NCBI RefSeq assembly: GCF_002277025.1
Contig: NZ_NIWD01000013.1
Location: forward strand, 310,338-374,337
Origin: Sphingopyxis sp. GW247-27LB
GTDB taxonomy: Bacteria > Pseudomonadota > Alphaproteobacteria > Sphingomonadales > Sphingomonadaceae
Length of the DNA stretch: 64,000 bases
Direction of reading: 5' to 3'
The stretch's first letter is position 1, and the number at the start of each line of letters is the position of its first letter. Shown here piece after piece: positions 9,091 to 18,408 of the stretch. The notes under the pieces were generated by a model. It was not told the DNA's origin. It saw only the letters and a list, made by a program, of their open reading frames with translations, and searched no databases. Made by a program: the position numbers and the translations under genes.

Positions 9091-10422
9091 ATGAAGAGCC
9101 GGTATGTATTCTACGCGGCGCTGCTGACGCTGCCGCTGGCGGGTTGTGGCGTGCTGAAGGGCGACGGCGGGCCGAAGACCCCGACCGTCGGCGATCGCAT
9201 CTCGATCCTGTCGAACGACAACAGCATCAAGGTCGATCCCGCGCTCGCCGAGGCGGCGGTCGTGCTGCCCGAACCGGTGGTCAACGCCGCCTGGGCGCAG
9301 TCGGGCGGCAATGCGTCGAAATCGATGGGCCACCTCGCGCTCGCCGCGTCGCGCAGCCAGGTGTGGAGCGCGACGATCGCGGGCAGCACGAAGAAGCAGC
9401 GCCTCGCCTCGTCGCCGGTCGTCGCCGACAACCGCCTGTTCGTCGTCGACACCGACGCGGTCGTGTCGGCCTTTGCCGCCGACACCGGAGCGAAGCTGTG
9501 GAGCGCCGCGATCGGCAGCACCGGGAAGGATTTCCAGGATTCGCTGTTCGGCGGCGGCGCCGCGGTCGATGGCGATATCGTCTATGCGACCAGCGGCGTC
9601 GGTGACGTCGCCGCGCTCAAGGCGAGCGACGGGTCGGTGATCTGGAAGGTCAAGCCCGCGGGGCCGCTGCGCGGCGCGCCGACGATCGCGTTCGGGGGCG
9701 TCTATGTGATCACCCAGGACAATCAGATCCTCGCGCTCAATGCCGCCAACGGCGCGGTGCTGTGGCAGGCGACCGCCTCGCTCGAAGCGGGCAGCGTGTT
9801 CGGCGCGGCCTCGCCCGCCGCGGGCGAAGCGACGATCGTCGCGGGCTTCTCGTCGGGCGAGGTTCAGGCCTATCGCTACGAGAATGGTCGCGACCTCTGG
9901 GAGGATGCGCTCGCGCGGACCTCGATGGCGCTGTCGGTCTCGACCCTGACCGACGTCGATGCCGATCCGGTCATCGACCGCGGCCGCGTCTTCGCGCTGG
10001 GGCAGGGCGGCCGCATGGCGAGCTATGAGCTCAACACCGGCCAGCGCACCTGGGAAATCTCGATCGCGGGCATCTCGACCCCCTATGTGGTCGGCGAGTG
10101 GGTCTATGCGATGACCGACGATGCGAAGCTGCTCTGCGTCGCGCGTGGGTCGGGCAAGATCCGCTGGATCCAGCAGTTGCGCCGCTATCGCGTCGAGACC
10201 GAAAAGAAGAAGAAGGATCCGATCCGCTGGACGGGGCCGATTCTCGCCGGCGGACGGCTGATCGCGGTGAACAGCGAGGGCGAGCTCGCCGAATTCTCGC
10301 CGACCGACGGATCGACGCTCGCGACGACCGATTTCAAGACGCCGCTGTCGCAGACCCCGGTGGTCGCGAATCAGACGCTCTACATTCTCGCGGACGACGG
10401 ACGCATCACCGCCTGGCGGTAA
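9091..10422 (+). CDS. bamB: outer membrane protein assembly factor BamB
   Basis: Lipoprotein subunit of the BAM complex that inserts beta-barrel proteins into the outer membrane. 443 residues from the ATG at 9091, which gives a good lipoprotein signal (LLTLPLAGC, Cys19); a longer frame from 8992 would run back into the upstream gene. The body consists of PQQ-type beta-propeller repeats, visible as recurring units such as VFVVDTDAVVSAFAADTGAKLWS, VYATSGVGDVAALKASDGSVIWK and LALNAANGAVLW. Length is slightly above E. coli BamB. It forms an operon with the upstream YfgM-like gene and probably der, 45 bases downstream. Confidence 0.93.
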   Translation: MKSRYVFYAALLTLPLAGCGVLKGDGGPKTPTVGDRISILSNDNSIKVDPALAEAAVVLPEPVVNAAWAQSGGNASKSMGHLALAASRSQVWSATIAGSTKKQRLASSPVVADNRLFVVDTDAVVSAFAADTGAKLWSAAIGSTGKDFQDSLFGGGAAVDGDIVYATSGVGDVAALKASDGSVIWKVKPAGPLRGAPTIAFGGVYVITQDNQILALNAANGAVLWQATASLEAGSVFGAASPAAGEATIVAGFSSGEVQAYRYENGRDLWEDALARTSMALSVSTLTDVDADPVIDRGRVFALGQGGRMASYELNTGQRTWEISIAGISTPYVVGEWVYAMTDDAKLLCVARGSGKIRWIQQLRRYRVETEKKKKDPIRWTGPILAGGRLIAVNSEGELAEFSPTDGSTLATTDFKTPLSQTPVVANQTLYILADDGRITAWR

Positions 10423-10467
10423 CAGGGGGCGAGGCCGCGCGGCCTCGCCGGCAGATAGGATAATATC

Positions 10468-11853
10468 ATGGCGCGATCCGCGACGATCGCCATTGTCGGC
10501 CGGCCCAATGTCGGCAAATCGACGCTGTTCAACCGGCTGGTCGGCAAGCGCCTCGCGCTCGTCGACGACCAGCCGGGGGTGACGCGCGACCGGCGCGAGG
10601 GCGACGGCAAGCTGTTGGGGCTCGAATTCCGCATCGTCGATACCGCGGGTTTCGAGGATCATGACGCCGCGACGCTGCCCGGCCGGATGCGGGTGCAGAC
10701 CGAGAAAGCGGTGCGCGAGGCCGACGCCGCGCTGTTCATGATCGACGGTCGCGCCGGGGTCACCCCGCTCGACGAGGAAATCGCGCGCTGGCTGCGCAGC
10801 GAGGACACGCCGATCATCCTGATCGTCAACAAGGCCGAGGGCAAGCAGGGCGAAACCGGCCTGATGGAATCCTATGCGCTCGGTTTCGACAACCCGATCG
10901 CGTTCAGCGCCGAGCATGGCGAGGGCGTGGTCGACCTGTTCGACGCGCTGCGCCCGATCGTCGAGGCTTATGACGCGGCCGAAGGCGAAGCGCCGCCCGC
11001 ACCCGAAGGCGACGAGGATGAGGACGCGCCGCTCGGCCCGATGAAGCTTGCGATCGTCGGGCGGCCCAATGCGGGCAAGTCGACGCTGATCAATCGCATG
11101 ATCGGCGAGGACCGCCTGATCACCGGGCCCGAGGCGGGGATCACCCGCGATTCGATCCGCGTCGACTGGCAGTGGGAACAGGACGGTGAAGTCCACGAAA
11201 TCCAGCTGTTCGACACCGCGGGGATGCGCAAGCGCGCCAAGGTGCAGGACAAGCTGGAGAAACTGTCGGTCGCCGATGCGCTCCACGCGGTCGATTTCGC
11301 CGAGGTCGTCGTGCTGCTGCTCGACGCCACCAAGGGGCTGGAGGCGCAGGACCTGCGGATCGCCGACCGGGTGCTGCAGGAAGGGCGCGCGCTGATCGTC
11401 GCGCTCAACAAATGGGACATCGCCGAAGACCCCTCGTCGCTGTTCAACGGCGTGCGGGCTGCGCTCGACGACGGGCTCAGCCAGGTCAAGGGCGTGCCCG
11501 TGCTCAGCATTTCGGGCGCGACGGGAAAGGGCATCGACACGCTGGTCCGCGTCGCCTTCGAACAGCGCGCGATCTGGACCAATCGCGTCTCGACCGCGAA
11601 GCTCAACCGCTGGTTCGAGGGAGCGGTCGACGCCAACCCGCCGCCGGCGCCGGGCGGCAAGCGGATCAAGCTGCGCTATATCACCCAGGCGCGCACCCGA
11701 CCGCCGACCTTCGTGGTCTTCGGCACCCGCACCGACGCGCTGCCGGGAAGCTATGAACGCTATCTGGTCAACGGCATGCGCAAGGAACTGGGCTTCCAGG
11801 GCGTCCCCGTTCGCCTCAATTTCCGCAATTCGCGCAATCCCTATGACGAATGA
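10468..11853 (+). CDS. der: ribosome biogenesis GTPase Der (EngA)
   Basis: Essential GTPase for 50S ribosomal subunit assembly, with two tandem G domains and a C-terminal KH-like domain; 461 residues is normal length. The first P-loop is GRPNVGKS (residues 11-18) with DTAGF and NKAE as G3/G4. The second P-loop is GRPNAGKS (residues 198-205) with DTAGMRKRAK and NKWD. An acidic linker (EGDEDEDAPLG) separates the two. The KH part ends with GVPVRLNFRNSRNPYDE. The last 11 bases overlap the start of the TusA-like gene, suggesting coupled translation. Confidence 0.97.
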   Translation: MARSATIAIVGRPNVGKSTLFNRLVGKRLALVDDQPGVTRDRREGDGKLLGLEFRIVDTAGFEDHDAATLPGRMRVQTEKAVREADAALFMIDGRAGVTPLDEEIARWLRSEDTPIILIVNKAEGKQGETGLMESYALGFDNPIAFSAEHGEGVVDLFDALRPIVEAYDAAEGEAPPAPEGDEDEDAPLGPMKLAIVGRPNAGKSTLINRMIGEDRLITGPEAGITRDSIRVDWQWEQDGEVHEIQLFDTAGMRKRAKVQDKLEKLSVADALHAVDFAEVVVLLLDATKGLEAQDLRIADRVLQEGRALIVALNKWDIAEDPSSLFNGVRAALDDGLSQVKGVPVLSISGATGKGIDTLVRVAFEQRAIWTNRVSTAKLNRWFEGAVDANPPPAPGGKRIKLRYITQARTRPPTFVVFGTRTDALPGSYERYLVNGMRKELGFQGVPVRLNFRNSRNPYDE

Positions 11854-12055
11854 GCCGGCCGCCGCGGTGGTCGATGCGCGCGGCATGCGCTGTCCGTGGC
11901 CGGCGCTGCGCCTCGCGCGCGCGATGCGCAGCGAGCATCATGTCGTCCTGCTCGCCGACGATCCGCAGGCGGCGCGCGAGGTCGCGGCGCTCGCCGCCGG
12001 TCATGGCTGGACGGTCGACGCCGAGGGCGAGGGGCGCTGGCGGGTCGGCCGCTGA
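11843..12055 (+). CDS. TusA-family sulfurtransferase-like protein
   Basis: 70-residue protein of the TusA/SirA fold. The diagnostic CPxP motif is present as RGMRCPWPALRLARAM (Cys17 to Pro20), where the cysteine carries persulfide sulfur in TusA proteins. It is a little shorter than E. coli TusA (81 residues). The start at 11843 (MTNEPAAAVVDARG) lies inside the end of der in another frame; a longer frame from 11753 would be entirely within der. No dsrE or tusBCD genes are nearby, so the sulfur acceptor (tRNA thiolation, cofactor or other) is not evident. Confidence 0.85.
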   Translation: MTNEPAAAVVDARGMRCPWPALRLARAMRSEHHVVLLADDPQAAREVAALAAGHGWTVDAEGEGRWRVGR

Positions 12056-12088
12056 CCCGTTCCGGGACGCTTCGCGCCGCCCCCGCCG

Positions 12089-12106
12089 GCCGTAACGGCT
12101 TTTTTA
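12089..12106 (+). terminator. short hairpin plus T-tract
   Basis: GCCG-TAA-CGGC followed by six T residues, 33 bases after the TusA-like gene. The stem is only 4 pairs, so termination is plausible but weak. Confidence 0.4.
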
Positions 12107-12169
12107 CCCAAGTTCGTCATGGAGGACGGCAGGGACCAAGGACCAAATTGAACACCAAGGGACGAAACA

Positions 12170-12574
12170 TTGGACGAGATCCTGGTCGATTGGGATGAAT
12201 TCCGCGCGACGCGCGCCCAACTGGGCGCCGCTTTCGTCCGGATTCTCGGCTATTTTCGCGAGGACGGCACCAAGTCGGTGGCCGTGATCGAAGAGGCGAT
12301 GCGCGCGCGCGACGCGCGGGGTCTCGTCATGCCGGCGCACACGCTGAAGAGCGAAGCGCGGCAGTTCGGCGCCGAAAAGCTGGGCGAACTGGCCGAGGAT
12401 ATCGAGATGTTCGGCCGCCGCTGCGTCGAATCACAGGTCAGCCCCGAAGAATATCTGCCGCGCGTCGTCGAGCTGCGATCCTTGTTCGAAAAGACCCTCG
12501 CCGCGCTCGAGCGCGAGGCCAATCCGCTGGTCCAGCGCCGCCCCGCGAGCTTCGGCAGCGCCGTCGGTTACTGA
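12170..12574 (+). CDS. stand-alone Hpt (histidine phosphotransfer) domain protein
   Basis: 134-residue all-helical protein with the histidine-phosphotransfer signature AHTLKSEARQFGAEKLGELAEDIE; the phosphorylatable histidine is His57. Such proteins shuttle phosphate between hybrid kinases and response regulators. No kinase or regulator is adjacent, so its partners are elsewhere; the hybrid kinase at 45.2-47.2 kb is one candidate. The start is TTG at 12170 (MDEILVDWDEF), the only initiation codon giving the full domain. It converges on the DUF418 gene with a 7-base overlap. Confidence 0.82.
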   Translation: MDEILVDWDEFRATRAQLGAAFVRILGYFREDGTKSVAVIEEAMRARDARGLVMPAHTLKSEARQFGAEKLGELAEDIEMFGRRCVESQVSPEEYLPRVVELRSLFEKTLAALEREANPLVQRRPASFGSAVGY

Positions 12575-13821
12575 GCCGGGACCCGCCGCAGCATCGGTTG
12601 CAGCTTCGCGCGCGACAGGCTGCGCCACAGCCATTCGAACGGGCCATAGTGAAAGCGGTCGAGCCACGGTTTCGACCAGAGCAGCATCGCAGCCCACATG
12701 CCGAAGCAGAAGAGATAGAGCGCGGCGCGGCCGACGCCGCCGAACAGGCCGAGCCCATAGCCGTAGAAGATCATCGTCATCACGATCGACGTCGTCAGAT
12801 AGTTGGTGAAGGCCATGCGCCCCGCCGCGGCGAGCCGCGCGCGCACGGCGTCGCTCGCCGCGACCCGGATCAGCCACAGGATGAGCGCCGCCCAGCCGAA
12901 GGTCATGACGATGTCGAACGGCATCGACAGCGCCGCCGTCCCCCCGAACACCGCCACGCCGTCGAAACCGGAGTTCCTCTGATAGACGGCGAGGGCGGCG
13001 AGCGGCGGCGCGGCGACGAGGAAGCAGATGATCGCCCATTTCAGATAGCGCGCCGCTGGCCACTCGCCGGTCAGCATCCGCGCCTTGAACAGCGCCATGC
13101 CCGCGAGCATCAGCCCCATGCTTTCCCACAGCATCATGATCAGGCCCTGCACCGGCTCGCCCGCGGTCTCGGTGGTGCGATGCGCGACGATCGAGCCATA
13201 GCTGCCGAGATAGAGCGCGACGTCTTTCGCATAATCTGGCGAATTCGCGCCCATCGCCGCATCGATCTGGTCGAGCGCGGTGCGCATCCCGGCGCCGCCG
13301 TCGCCCGGCAGCGCGCCCGCCTGCGCGGCGAGGAGCGAACTCCAGAGCGCGAAGAAGAGCGCGGCGCCGATCAGGAAGAAGCCGGCCGCCCACCAGCCGA
13401 GCGCCTTCACGGAGAGGCGGCGGAACGGAAAGAGCAGCAGGCCGCACGCGGCGTAGAGGAACAATATATCGCCGAACCAGATGAAATAATAATGCGCGAG
13501 CCCGAACAGCGCGAGCCAGAGCATCCGCGCATAATGGGCGCGCAGCGGGCTGCGCCCCGACGCTTCGGCGCGCTCGATGACGAGCAGCGTGCTCGCGCCG
13601 AACAGCATCGAGAACAGTCCGCGCATCTTCGAATCGACGAATAGGAAATTGAAGAACCAGGCCGCGAGGTCGGCGGTGCCGGGCGGCCCGCCCGCGGCGG
13701 GATTCGAATAGGCCGAAAAGGGCAGGGCGAAAGCGACGATATTCATCGCCAATATGCCCATCACCGCGACGCCCCGGATCGCGTCGAGGCTTTGATAGCG
13801 CGTTCCGGTCGCTTCGGTCAT
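12568..13821 (-). CDS. DUF418 family multipass membrane protein
   Basis: 417-residue integral membrane protein, with family signatures at the start (RYQSLDAIRGVAVMGILAMNIVAF) and in the C-terminal half (GRMAFTNYLTTSIVMTMIFYGYGLGLFG and WLWRSLSRAKLQPM) that define the DUF418/YeiB-like group, distantly related to membrane acyltransferases. Many hydrophobic segments are visible. No function is established for the family. It is transcribed away from the Coq4-family gene; the 126-base spacer holds a strong palindrome that could control one or both genes. Confidence 0.85.
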   Translation of the reverse strand: MTEATGTRYQSLDAIRGVAVMGILAMNIVAFALPFSAYSNPAAGGPPGTADLAAWFFNFLFVDSKMRGLFSMLFGASTLLVIERAEASGRSPLRAHYARMLWLALFGLAHYYFIWFGDILFLYAACGLLLFPFRRLSVKALGWWAAGFFLIGAALFFALWSSLLAAQAGALPGDGGAGMRTALDQIDAAMGANSPDYAKDVALYLGSYGSIVAHRTTETAGEPVQGLIMMLWESMGLMLAGMALFKARMLTGEWPAARYLKWAIICFLVAAPPLAALAVYQRNSGFDGVAVFGGTAALSMPFDIVMTFGWAALILWLIRVAASDAVRARLAAAGRMAFTNYLTTSIVMTMIFYGYGLGLFGGVGRAALYLFCFGMWAAMLLWSKPWLDRFHYGPFEWLWRSLSRAKLQPMLRRVPAQ

Positions 13822-13885
13822 CGTCCCCCCGCTGTATTGCCAATATACTACGCTGCGTGGCGGTTGCCGTCCAGATGCGATTCTG

Positions 13886-13905
13886 TATTGACACTCGTGT
13901 CAGTA
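13886..13905. promoter_or_regulatory. palindromic operator candidate before coq4
   Basis: 20-base dyad with arms of 9 bases and a 2-base centre; the inner 14 bases TGACAC-TC-GTGTCA (13889-13902) are perfectly symmetric and only one outer pair mismatches. It overlaps a TTGACA -35 candidate (13888-13893) with TATCTC (13910-13915) as a possible -10 at a 16-base spacing, pointing toward the Coq4-family gene. The layout is that of a TetR-type repressor site; no tetR gene is in the window. Confidence 0.6.
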
Positions 13906-13947
13906 GTGTTATCTCTCGTGCGACATCGATTCTGCGCGAGACATGAA

Positions 13948-14772
13948 ATGACCACTCTGCCGCTCTCCCACCCCGACCGCACCGACGCCGGCTTTCGTCC
14001 GCTCAAGGCGCTGCACCATTTCCGCAAGCTGATCGCCGACAAGGAGGACACCGAGCAGGTGTTCCACATCATCGACGCGCTGCGCGACAAGCGCTTCGGC
14101 CGCTCGGTCGAAAAATTCTTCGCGACCACCGAAGGAAAGAAAATCCTTGCGGAACGGCCCTATCTGCCCGCGATGCTCGACGATCACGACGCGCTGCGTC
14201 GCCTGCCCGAGGGCAGCGTCGGGCGCGTCTATGTCGACTTCATGGAGCGCGAGGGGCTGACCGCACAGGGGCTGGTCGACGAATCGCTGAAGTTCCGCCG
14301 CGACAAGCCGAGCTATGACGACATGCTCGAGCTCTACGGCAACCGGTTGCGCGACACGCACGACCTGTTCCACATCCTGACCGGCTACGGCCGCGACGCG
14401 CTCGGCGAGCAATGCGTGCTCGCCTTCTCCTACAGCCAGACCCCGAGCTGGGGGACGCTGTTCATCGCCTGGGCCGGCGCGCGCGAGATCCGCAAGGGCT
14501 TCGGCCGCCGCTATCCGATCTACGCCGCGGTTCGCGAGGGGCAGCGCATCGGCCGCGCGGCGCAGCAGATCGCGCACCAGGACATCCGTGCGCTCCTCGC
14601 CGAGCCGCTCGACGCCGCGCGCGCGCGCCTGGGGATCGCCGAGCCGACCGTCTACAAGCAAGTCCACGCGATGATGCGCGCCGAGGGGATCGATCCCTAT
14701 GACCTGCTCGGGACCAAGGCGGCAGAGGCCGCGGCGGCAGCGGCGCAACCCGAACTGGCGAAGGCGGCCTGA
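13948..14772 (+). CDS. Coq4-family protein
   Basis: 274-residue protein of the Coq4 family. In eukaryotes Coq4 organises the ubiquinone biosynthetic complex; roles of bacterial members are less clear. The zinc-binding HDxxH motif is intact: RDTHDLFHILTGYGRD with His138, Asp139 and His142. The start at 13948 (MTTLPLSHPD) is preferred to the longer frame from 13792, which would run into the promoter and the divergent gene. The C-terminus ends in an alanine-rich tail. The gene stands alone. The palindrome 46-62 bases upstream suggests repressor control, which would be unusual for housekeeping ubiquinone synthesis. Confidence 0.85.
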   Translation: MTTLPLSHPDRTDAGFRPLKALHHFRKLIADKEDTEQVFHIIDALRDKRFGRSVEKFFATTEGKKILAERPYLPAMLDDHDALRRLPEGSVGRVYVDFMEREGLTAQGLVDESLKFRRDKPSYDDMLELYGNRLRDTHDLFHILTGYGRDALGEQCVLAFSYSQTPSWGTLFIAWAGAREIRKGFGRRYPIYAAVREGQRIGRAAQQIAHQDIRALLAEPLDAARARLGIAEPTVYKQVHAMMRAEGIDPYDLLGTKAAEAAAAAAQPELAKAA

Positions 14773-14784
14773 CGGCCGCCGCCG

Positions 14785-15525
14785 TCATCCACCCAATTTC
14801 GCGATCAGCGCCTGCGCCGCTGCGGGATTGCGCACCTTCGCGCCCGCGATGAAGAAGAGATAGACGTCGCGGTCGCCCCTCGCCCAATCGCGCGCGCGCT
14901 TCGCCCAGGCGTCGAGCGCTTTGTCGTCGTAGCCGGTTTCGACGTCTTCCTGACTGCGCTGCAGCCGCGCATAGGTGAAATCCGCCGTATCCTCGTCGAT
15001 GCAGGGAAATTCGTCGCTGTCGGCGAAGACGATTCCCATGTTCCGCTCGCGCGCGAGGTCGACGAAGGCCGGATCGCGGAAGCTCTCGTGGCGCACCTCG
15101 AGCGCGTGGCGGAGCGGCAGGCCGTCCTGCGTTTCGGGCAGCAGGTCGAGAAAAGCCGCGAAATCGTCGCGCTCGAACTTTTTCGTCGCCATGAACTGCC
15201 ACAGGATCGGCCCGAGCCGGTCGCCGAGCCGCGTCAGCCCCTGCGTCAGGAATTTCTCGATCGAACCCGCGCCTTCGGCCAACACCTTGCGATTGGTCGC
15301 GAAGCGCGATGCCTTGACGCTGAACCTGAAACCATCGGGCACCGCTTCGGCCCAGCTGGCAAAGGTTTCGGGCTTCTGGCTGCCGTAATAGGTGCCGTTG
15401 ATCTCGATGCCCGTCAGATGCTGCCCGGCATATTCGAGCTCGCGCTTTTGCGGATGGCCGGGCGGATAGAAGGGGCCGCGCCAGGGTTCATAGGTCCAGC
15501 CCCCGATTCCCACGTAAATGCCCAT
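14785..15525 (-). CDS. DUF72 domain protein (YecE-like)
   Basis: 246-residue protein of the DUF72/YecE family, a TIM-barrel fold of unknown function. Recognisable family segments are GIGGWTYEPWRGPFYPPG at the N-terminus, EINGTYYGSQKPETFASW, FSVKASRF, GPILWQFMATKKF, ALEVRHESF and TADFTYARL. It lies 6 bases after the deoxyribosyltransferase-like gene on the same strand and is the last gene of the purL run. No activity can be assigned; the fold suggests an enzyme. Confidence 0.88.
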   Translation of the reverse strand: MGIYVGIGGWTYEPWRGPFYPPGHPQKRELEYAGQHLTGIEINGTYYGSQKPETFASWAEAVPDGFRFSVKASRFATNRKVLAEGAGSIEKFLTQGLTRLGDRLGPILWQFMATKKFERDDFAAFLDLLPETQDGLPLRHALEVRHESFRDPAFVDLARERNMGIVFADSDEFPCIDEDTADFTYARLQRSQEDVETGYDDKALDAWAKRARDWARGDRDVYLFFIAGAKVRNPAAAQALIAKLGG

Positions 15526-15531
15526 GGTCCA

Positions 15532-16089
15532 TCACTCCTGCGAAGCCGTCTCCGGCATCGTCCAGCCCGCCACCCGCCGCCGCACCGCCGCGGCGAGTTC
15601 GTCCATCGTCGCGACCTGCTCGACGCCATAATGTTCGGCGGTGATATCGACATTGCCCTTGCGCCAAAAGCCCTCGGGACAGAGCAGGATCAATTTTCCG
15701 CCGCGCGCGTGGAGGCCCATTTCGAGCAGGCTGATCGGGCTCTGCGATCCGGGCGCGAAATACATCACGACGATGTCGGCCGATTCGAGCGCGCCGAGTT
15801 CCCATTCGACCTGGCGGCGAAATTCAGGCTCGCCCGCCTCCGGCTTCCAAGCCGGGTTCCAGTCGGGCCGCCGCGGATTGAGAAAGACGACATCAAGGTC
15901 GCCGAGCGATTTTACCAGCTCGGCCTGCCAGTCGGCCGCGCGGCCCATGTCGATGCTGCCGCCGAGGAAGATGCGCGGCCGGCTATGGTCCGCGGGCAGC
16001 GCCTGCGGTGAGGTGACTATGCGGGGCGCAGCTTGCGCGGGCAGGGCGGTCGTCAGCAGCGCCAGTGCGACGAGCGCGCGCCGCATCAT
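15532..16089 (-). CDS. exported nucleoside 2-deoxyribosyltransferase-like protein
   Basis: 185 residues. Residues 1-20 form a clear signal peptide ([20 protein letters not shown]), followed by a domain resembling the nucleoside 2-deoxyribosyltransferase-like family: [17 protein letters not shown] (GGSI at residues 43-46), [31 protein letters not shown] and [12 protein letters not shown], where Glu123 sits in the position of the catalytic glutamate. These enzymes are normally cytoplasmic, so the signal peptide is odd. The ATG overlaps the purL stop by 4 bases (ATGA), giving coupled translation with a purine gene. Enzymatic activity is inferred, not shown. Confidence 0.7.
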   Translation of the reverse strand: MMRRALVALALLTTALPAQAAPRIVTSPQALPADHSRPRIFLGGSIDMGRAADWQAELVKSLGDLDVVFLNPRRPDWNPAWKPEAGEPEFRRQVEWELGALESADIVVMYFAPGSQSPISLLEMGLHARGGKLILLCPEGFWRKGNVDITAEHYGVEQVATMDELAAAVRRRVAGWTMPETASQE

Positions 16090-18329
16090 GCGAGCGCCGC
16101 GTCGGCCCCCATCAGCGCCGGAAAGAAGCCCTCATGCGCGTCGCGCAGTTCGGCGAGCGTCACCTGGTGATCGCTCTCGGGCAGTTCGAAGACGATGCGG
16201 TCCTTGATCGTGCGACCGAGCGGGTCGACCGGAACGTCGGCGCGGCCCGCGGCGTCGAGGAAGTCGGCAAGGCAGGTGTCGCAGACGGTGACGAGGTAGA
16301 GACCCTGATCCTCACCGAAGAAGCTCTCGGCGATGCCGAAGGGCTGCTCTTCACTGATGAGGACACCGATGTTCGATTTGAGCGCCATTTCGGCAAGCGC
16401 CACCGCGACACCGCCGTCGGAAACATCGTGGCAGGCGGTGATCCAGCCCGCATTGATCGCGCCGCGGATGAAGTCGCCGGTGCGCTTTTCGGCTTTCAGG
16501 TCGACGGGCGGCGGCGGGCCTTCCTCGCGGCCGAGGATTTCGCGCAGCCACACCGACTGGCCGAGGTGCCCGGCGCGCTCGCCGACCGCGAGCACGATGT
16601 CGCCGGTGCGCTTGAAGCCGATGCCGACCGCCTTGGCGAGATCGTCGATCACGCCGACGCCGCCGATCGCGGGGGTCGGCAGGATCGCGCTGCCGCCGCC
16701 GGTCGCCTTGCTCTCGTTATAGAGGCTGACGTTGCCCGACACGATCGGATAGTCGAGCGCGCGGCACGCCTGGCCCATGCCGTCGAGGCAGCCGGTGATC
16801 TGGCCCATGATCTCGGGGCGTTGCGGGTTGGCGAAGTTGAGGCAGTTGGTGATCGCGAGCGGCGTCGCGCCAACCGCGGTGATGTTGCGCCAGGTTTCGG
16901 CGACCGCCTGCTTGCCGCCCTCGACGGGGTCGGCGTAGCAATAGCGCGGGGTGCAGTCGGTGCTCATCGCGAGCGCGCGGTTGGTGCCGTGGATGCGGAC
17001 GAGCGCGGCGTCGCCGCCGGTCTGCACCGTGTCGGCGCCGACCTGGCTGTCATACTGCTCCCAGATCCAGCGGCGGCTGGCGATATCGGGGGCGCCCATC
17101 AAAGTCTTGAGGTCGGCCGCAACGTCAGCCGTCTCGGGAATGTTTGTCAGTTCGGCCTGCTTCGGCGTCGGGACGTGCGGCCGGTCGTAGAGCGGCGCGT
17201 CGTCGGCAAGCGGGGCGAGCGGGATGTCGCAGACGATCTCGCCCTTATGCTCGAGCACCATGCGCCCGGTATCGGTGACGGTGCCGATGACCGCGAAGTC
17301 GAGTTCCCATTTGTGGAATATCGCGGCGGCGAAGTCCTCGCGGCCGGGCTTCAGGACCATCAGCATGCGTTCCTGGCTTTCCGACAGCATCATCTCATAC
17401 GCCGTCATGCCGGTCTCGCGCTGCGGCACGTCGTCCATCTTGAGGTGGAGGCCGACGCCGCCCTTCGACGCCATCTCGACCGACGAGCTGGTCAGCCCCG
17501 CGGCGCCCATGTCCTGGATCGCGACGATCGCGTCCGACGCCATCAGCTCGAGGCACGCCTCGATCAGCAGCTTTTCGGTGAAGGGATCGCCGACCTGCAC
17601 CGTCGGGCGCTTTTCCTCGGCGTCCTCGCCGAAGTCCGCCGATGCCATCGTCGCACCGTGGATGCCGTCGCGGCCGGTCTTCGAGCCGACATAGACGATC
17701 GGATTGCCGACGCCGCTCGCGGCCGAATAGAAGATCTTGTCCTGCTCGGCGACGCCGACGGTCATCGCGTTGACGAGGATGTTGCCGTCATAGGCCTTGT
17801 GGAAATTGACCTCGCCGCCGACCGTGGGCACGCCGACGCAATTGCCGTAGCCGCCGATACCGTGGACGACGCCCGAGATCAGATGCTTCATCTTCGGATG
17901 GTCGGGGCTGCCGAAACGCAGCGCGTTGAGGTTCGCGACCGGGCGCGCGCCCATGGTGAAGACGTCGCGCAGGATGCCGCCGACCCCGGTCGCCGCGCCC
18001 TGATAGGGTTCGATGTACGACGGGTGGTTGTGGCTCTCCATCTTGAAGATGGCGGCGAGCTTCTTGCCGTCCGGGCCTTCGCCGATGTCGATGACGCCGG
18101 CATTCTCGCCAGGGCCGCAGATCACCCACGGCGCTTCGGTCGGCAGCTTCTTCAAATGGATGCGCGAGCTTTTGTAGCTGCAATGTTCGGACCACATGAC
18201 CGAGAAGATGCCGAGTTCGACGAGGTTCGGCTCGCGCCCGAGCGCGTGGAGGACGCGATCATATTCCTCAGGCGAAAGGCCGTGCTCGGCGACGATTTCG
18301 GGGGTGATGGCGGTTGCGGGCTGAGTCAT
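16086..18329 (-). CDS. purL: phosphoribosylformylglycinamidine synthase subunit PurL
   Basis: ATP-dependent amidation of FGAR to FGAM in de novo purine synthesis. At 747 residues this is the small, multi-subunit type of PurL that works with PurS and PurQ; neither partner gene is adjacent. The catalytic region [14 protein letters not shown] holds His49, and [49 protein letters not shown] and [18 protein letters not shown] match the two repeated ATP-binding halves. Long antisense reading frames through this gene are GC artefacts. It is translationally coupled to the exported deoxyribosyltransferase-like gene downstream. Confidence 0.97.
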   Translation of the reverse strand: MTQPATAITPEIVAEHGLSPEEYDRVLHALGREPNLVELGIFSVMWSEHCSYKSSRIHLKKLPTEAPWVICGPGENAGVIDIGEGPDGKKLAAIFKMESHNHPSYIEPYQGAATGVGGILRDVFTMGARPVANLNALRFGSPDHPKMKHLISGVVHGIGGYGNCVGVPTVGGEVNFHKAYDGNILVNAMTVGVAEQDKIFYSAASGVGNPIVYVGSKTGRDGIHGATMASADFGEDAEEKRPTVQVGDPFTEKLLIEACLELMASDAIVAIQDMGAAGLTSSSVEMASKGGVGLHLKMDDVPQRETGMTAYEMMLSESQERMLMVLKPGREDFAAAIFHKWELDFAVIGTVTDTGRMVLEHKGEIVCDIPLAPLADDAPLYDRPHVPTPKQAELTNIPETADVAADLKTLMGAPDIASRRWIWEQYDSQVGADTVQTGGDAALVRIHGTNRALAMSTDCTPRYCYADPVEGGKQAVAETWRNITAVGATPLAITNCLNFANPQRPEIMGQITGCLDGMGQACRALDYPIVSGNVSLYNESKATGGGSAILPTPAIGGVGVIDDLAKAVGIGFKRTGDIVLAVGERAGHLGQSVWLREILGREEGPPPPVDLKAEKRTGDFIRGAINAGWITACHDVSDGGVAVALAEMALKSNIGVLISEEQPFGIAESFFGEDQGLYLVTVCDTCLADFLDAAGRADVPVDPLGRTIKDRIVFELPESDHQVTLAELRDAHEGFFPALMGADAALA

Positions 18330-18408
18330 GGCGCGCCTTTAGCCGCGCGCGCGCGATAGGAACAGACCCCATGCGTCCTTTTTGGGATCGGGCCGCGCGA
18401 TCGCCGGT

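Noticed and set aside
8737..11886. 1049-codon open frame on the reverse strand across bamB and der
   Set aside because: It lies antisense to two certain genes and its translation is Arg/Asp-rich without domains. Long antisense frames are expected in DNA of this GC content and codon use.
16065..18359. 764-codon forward frame across purL
   Set aside because: Exact antisense shadow of purL; no family signature in the translation.
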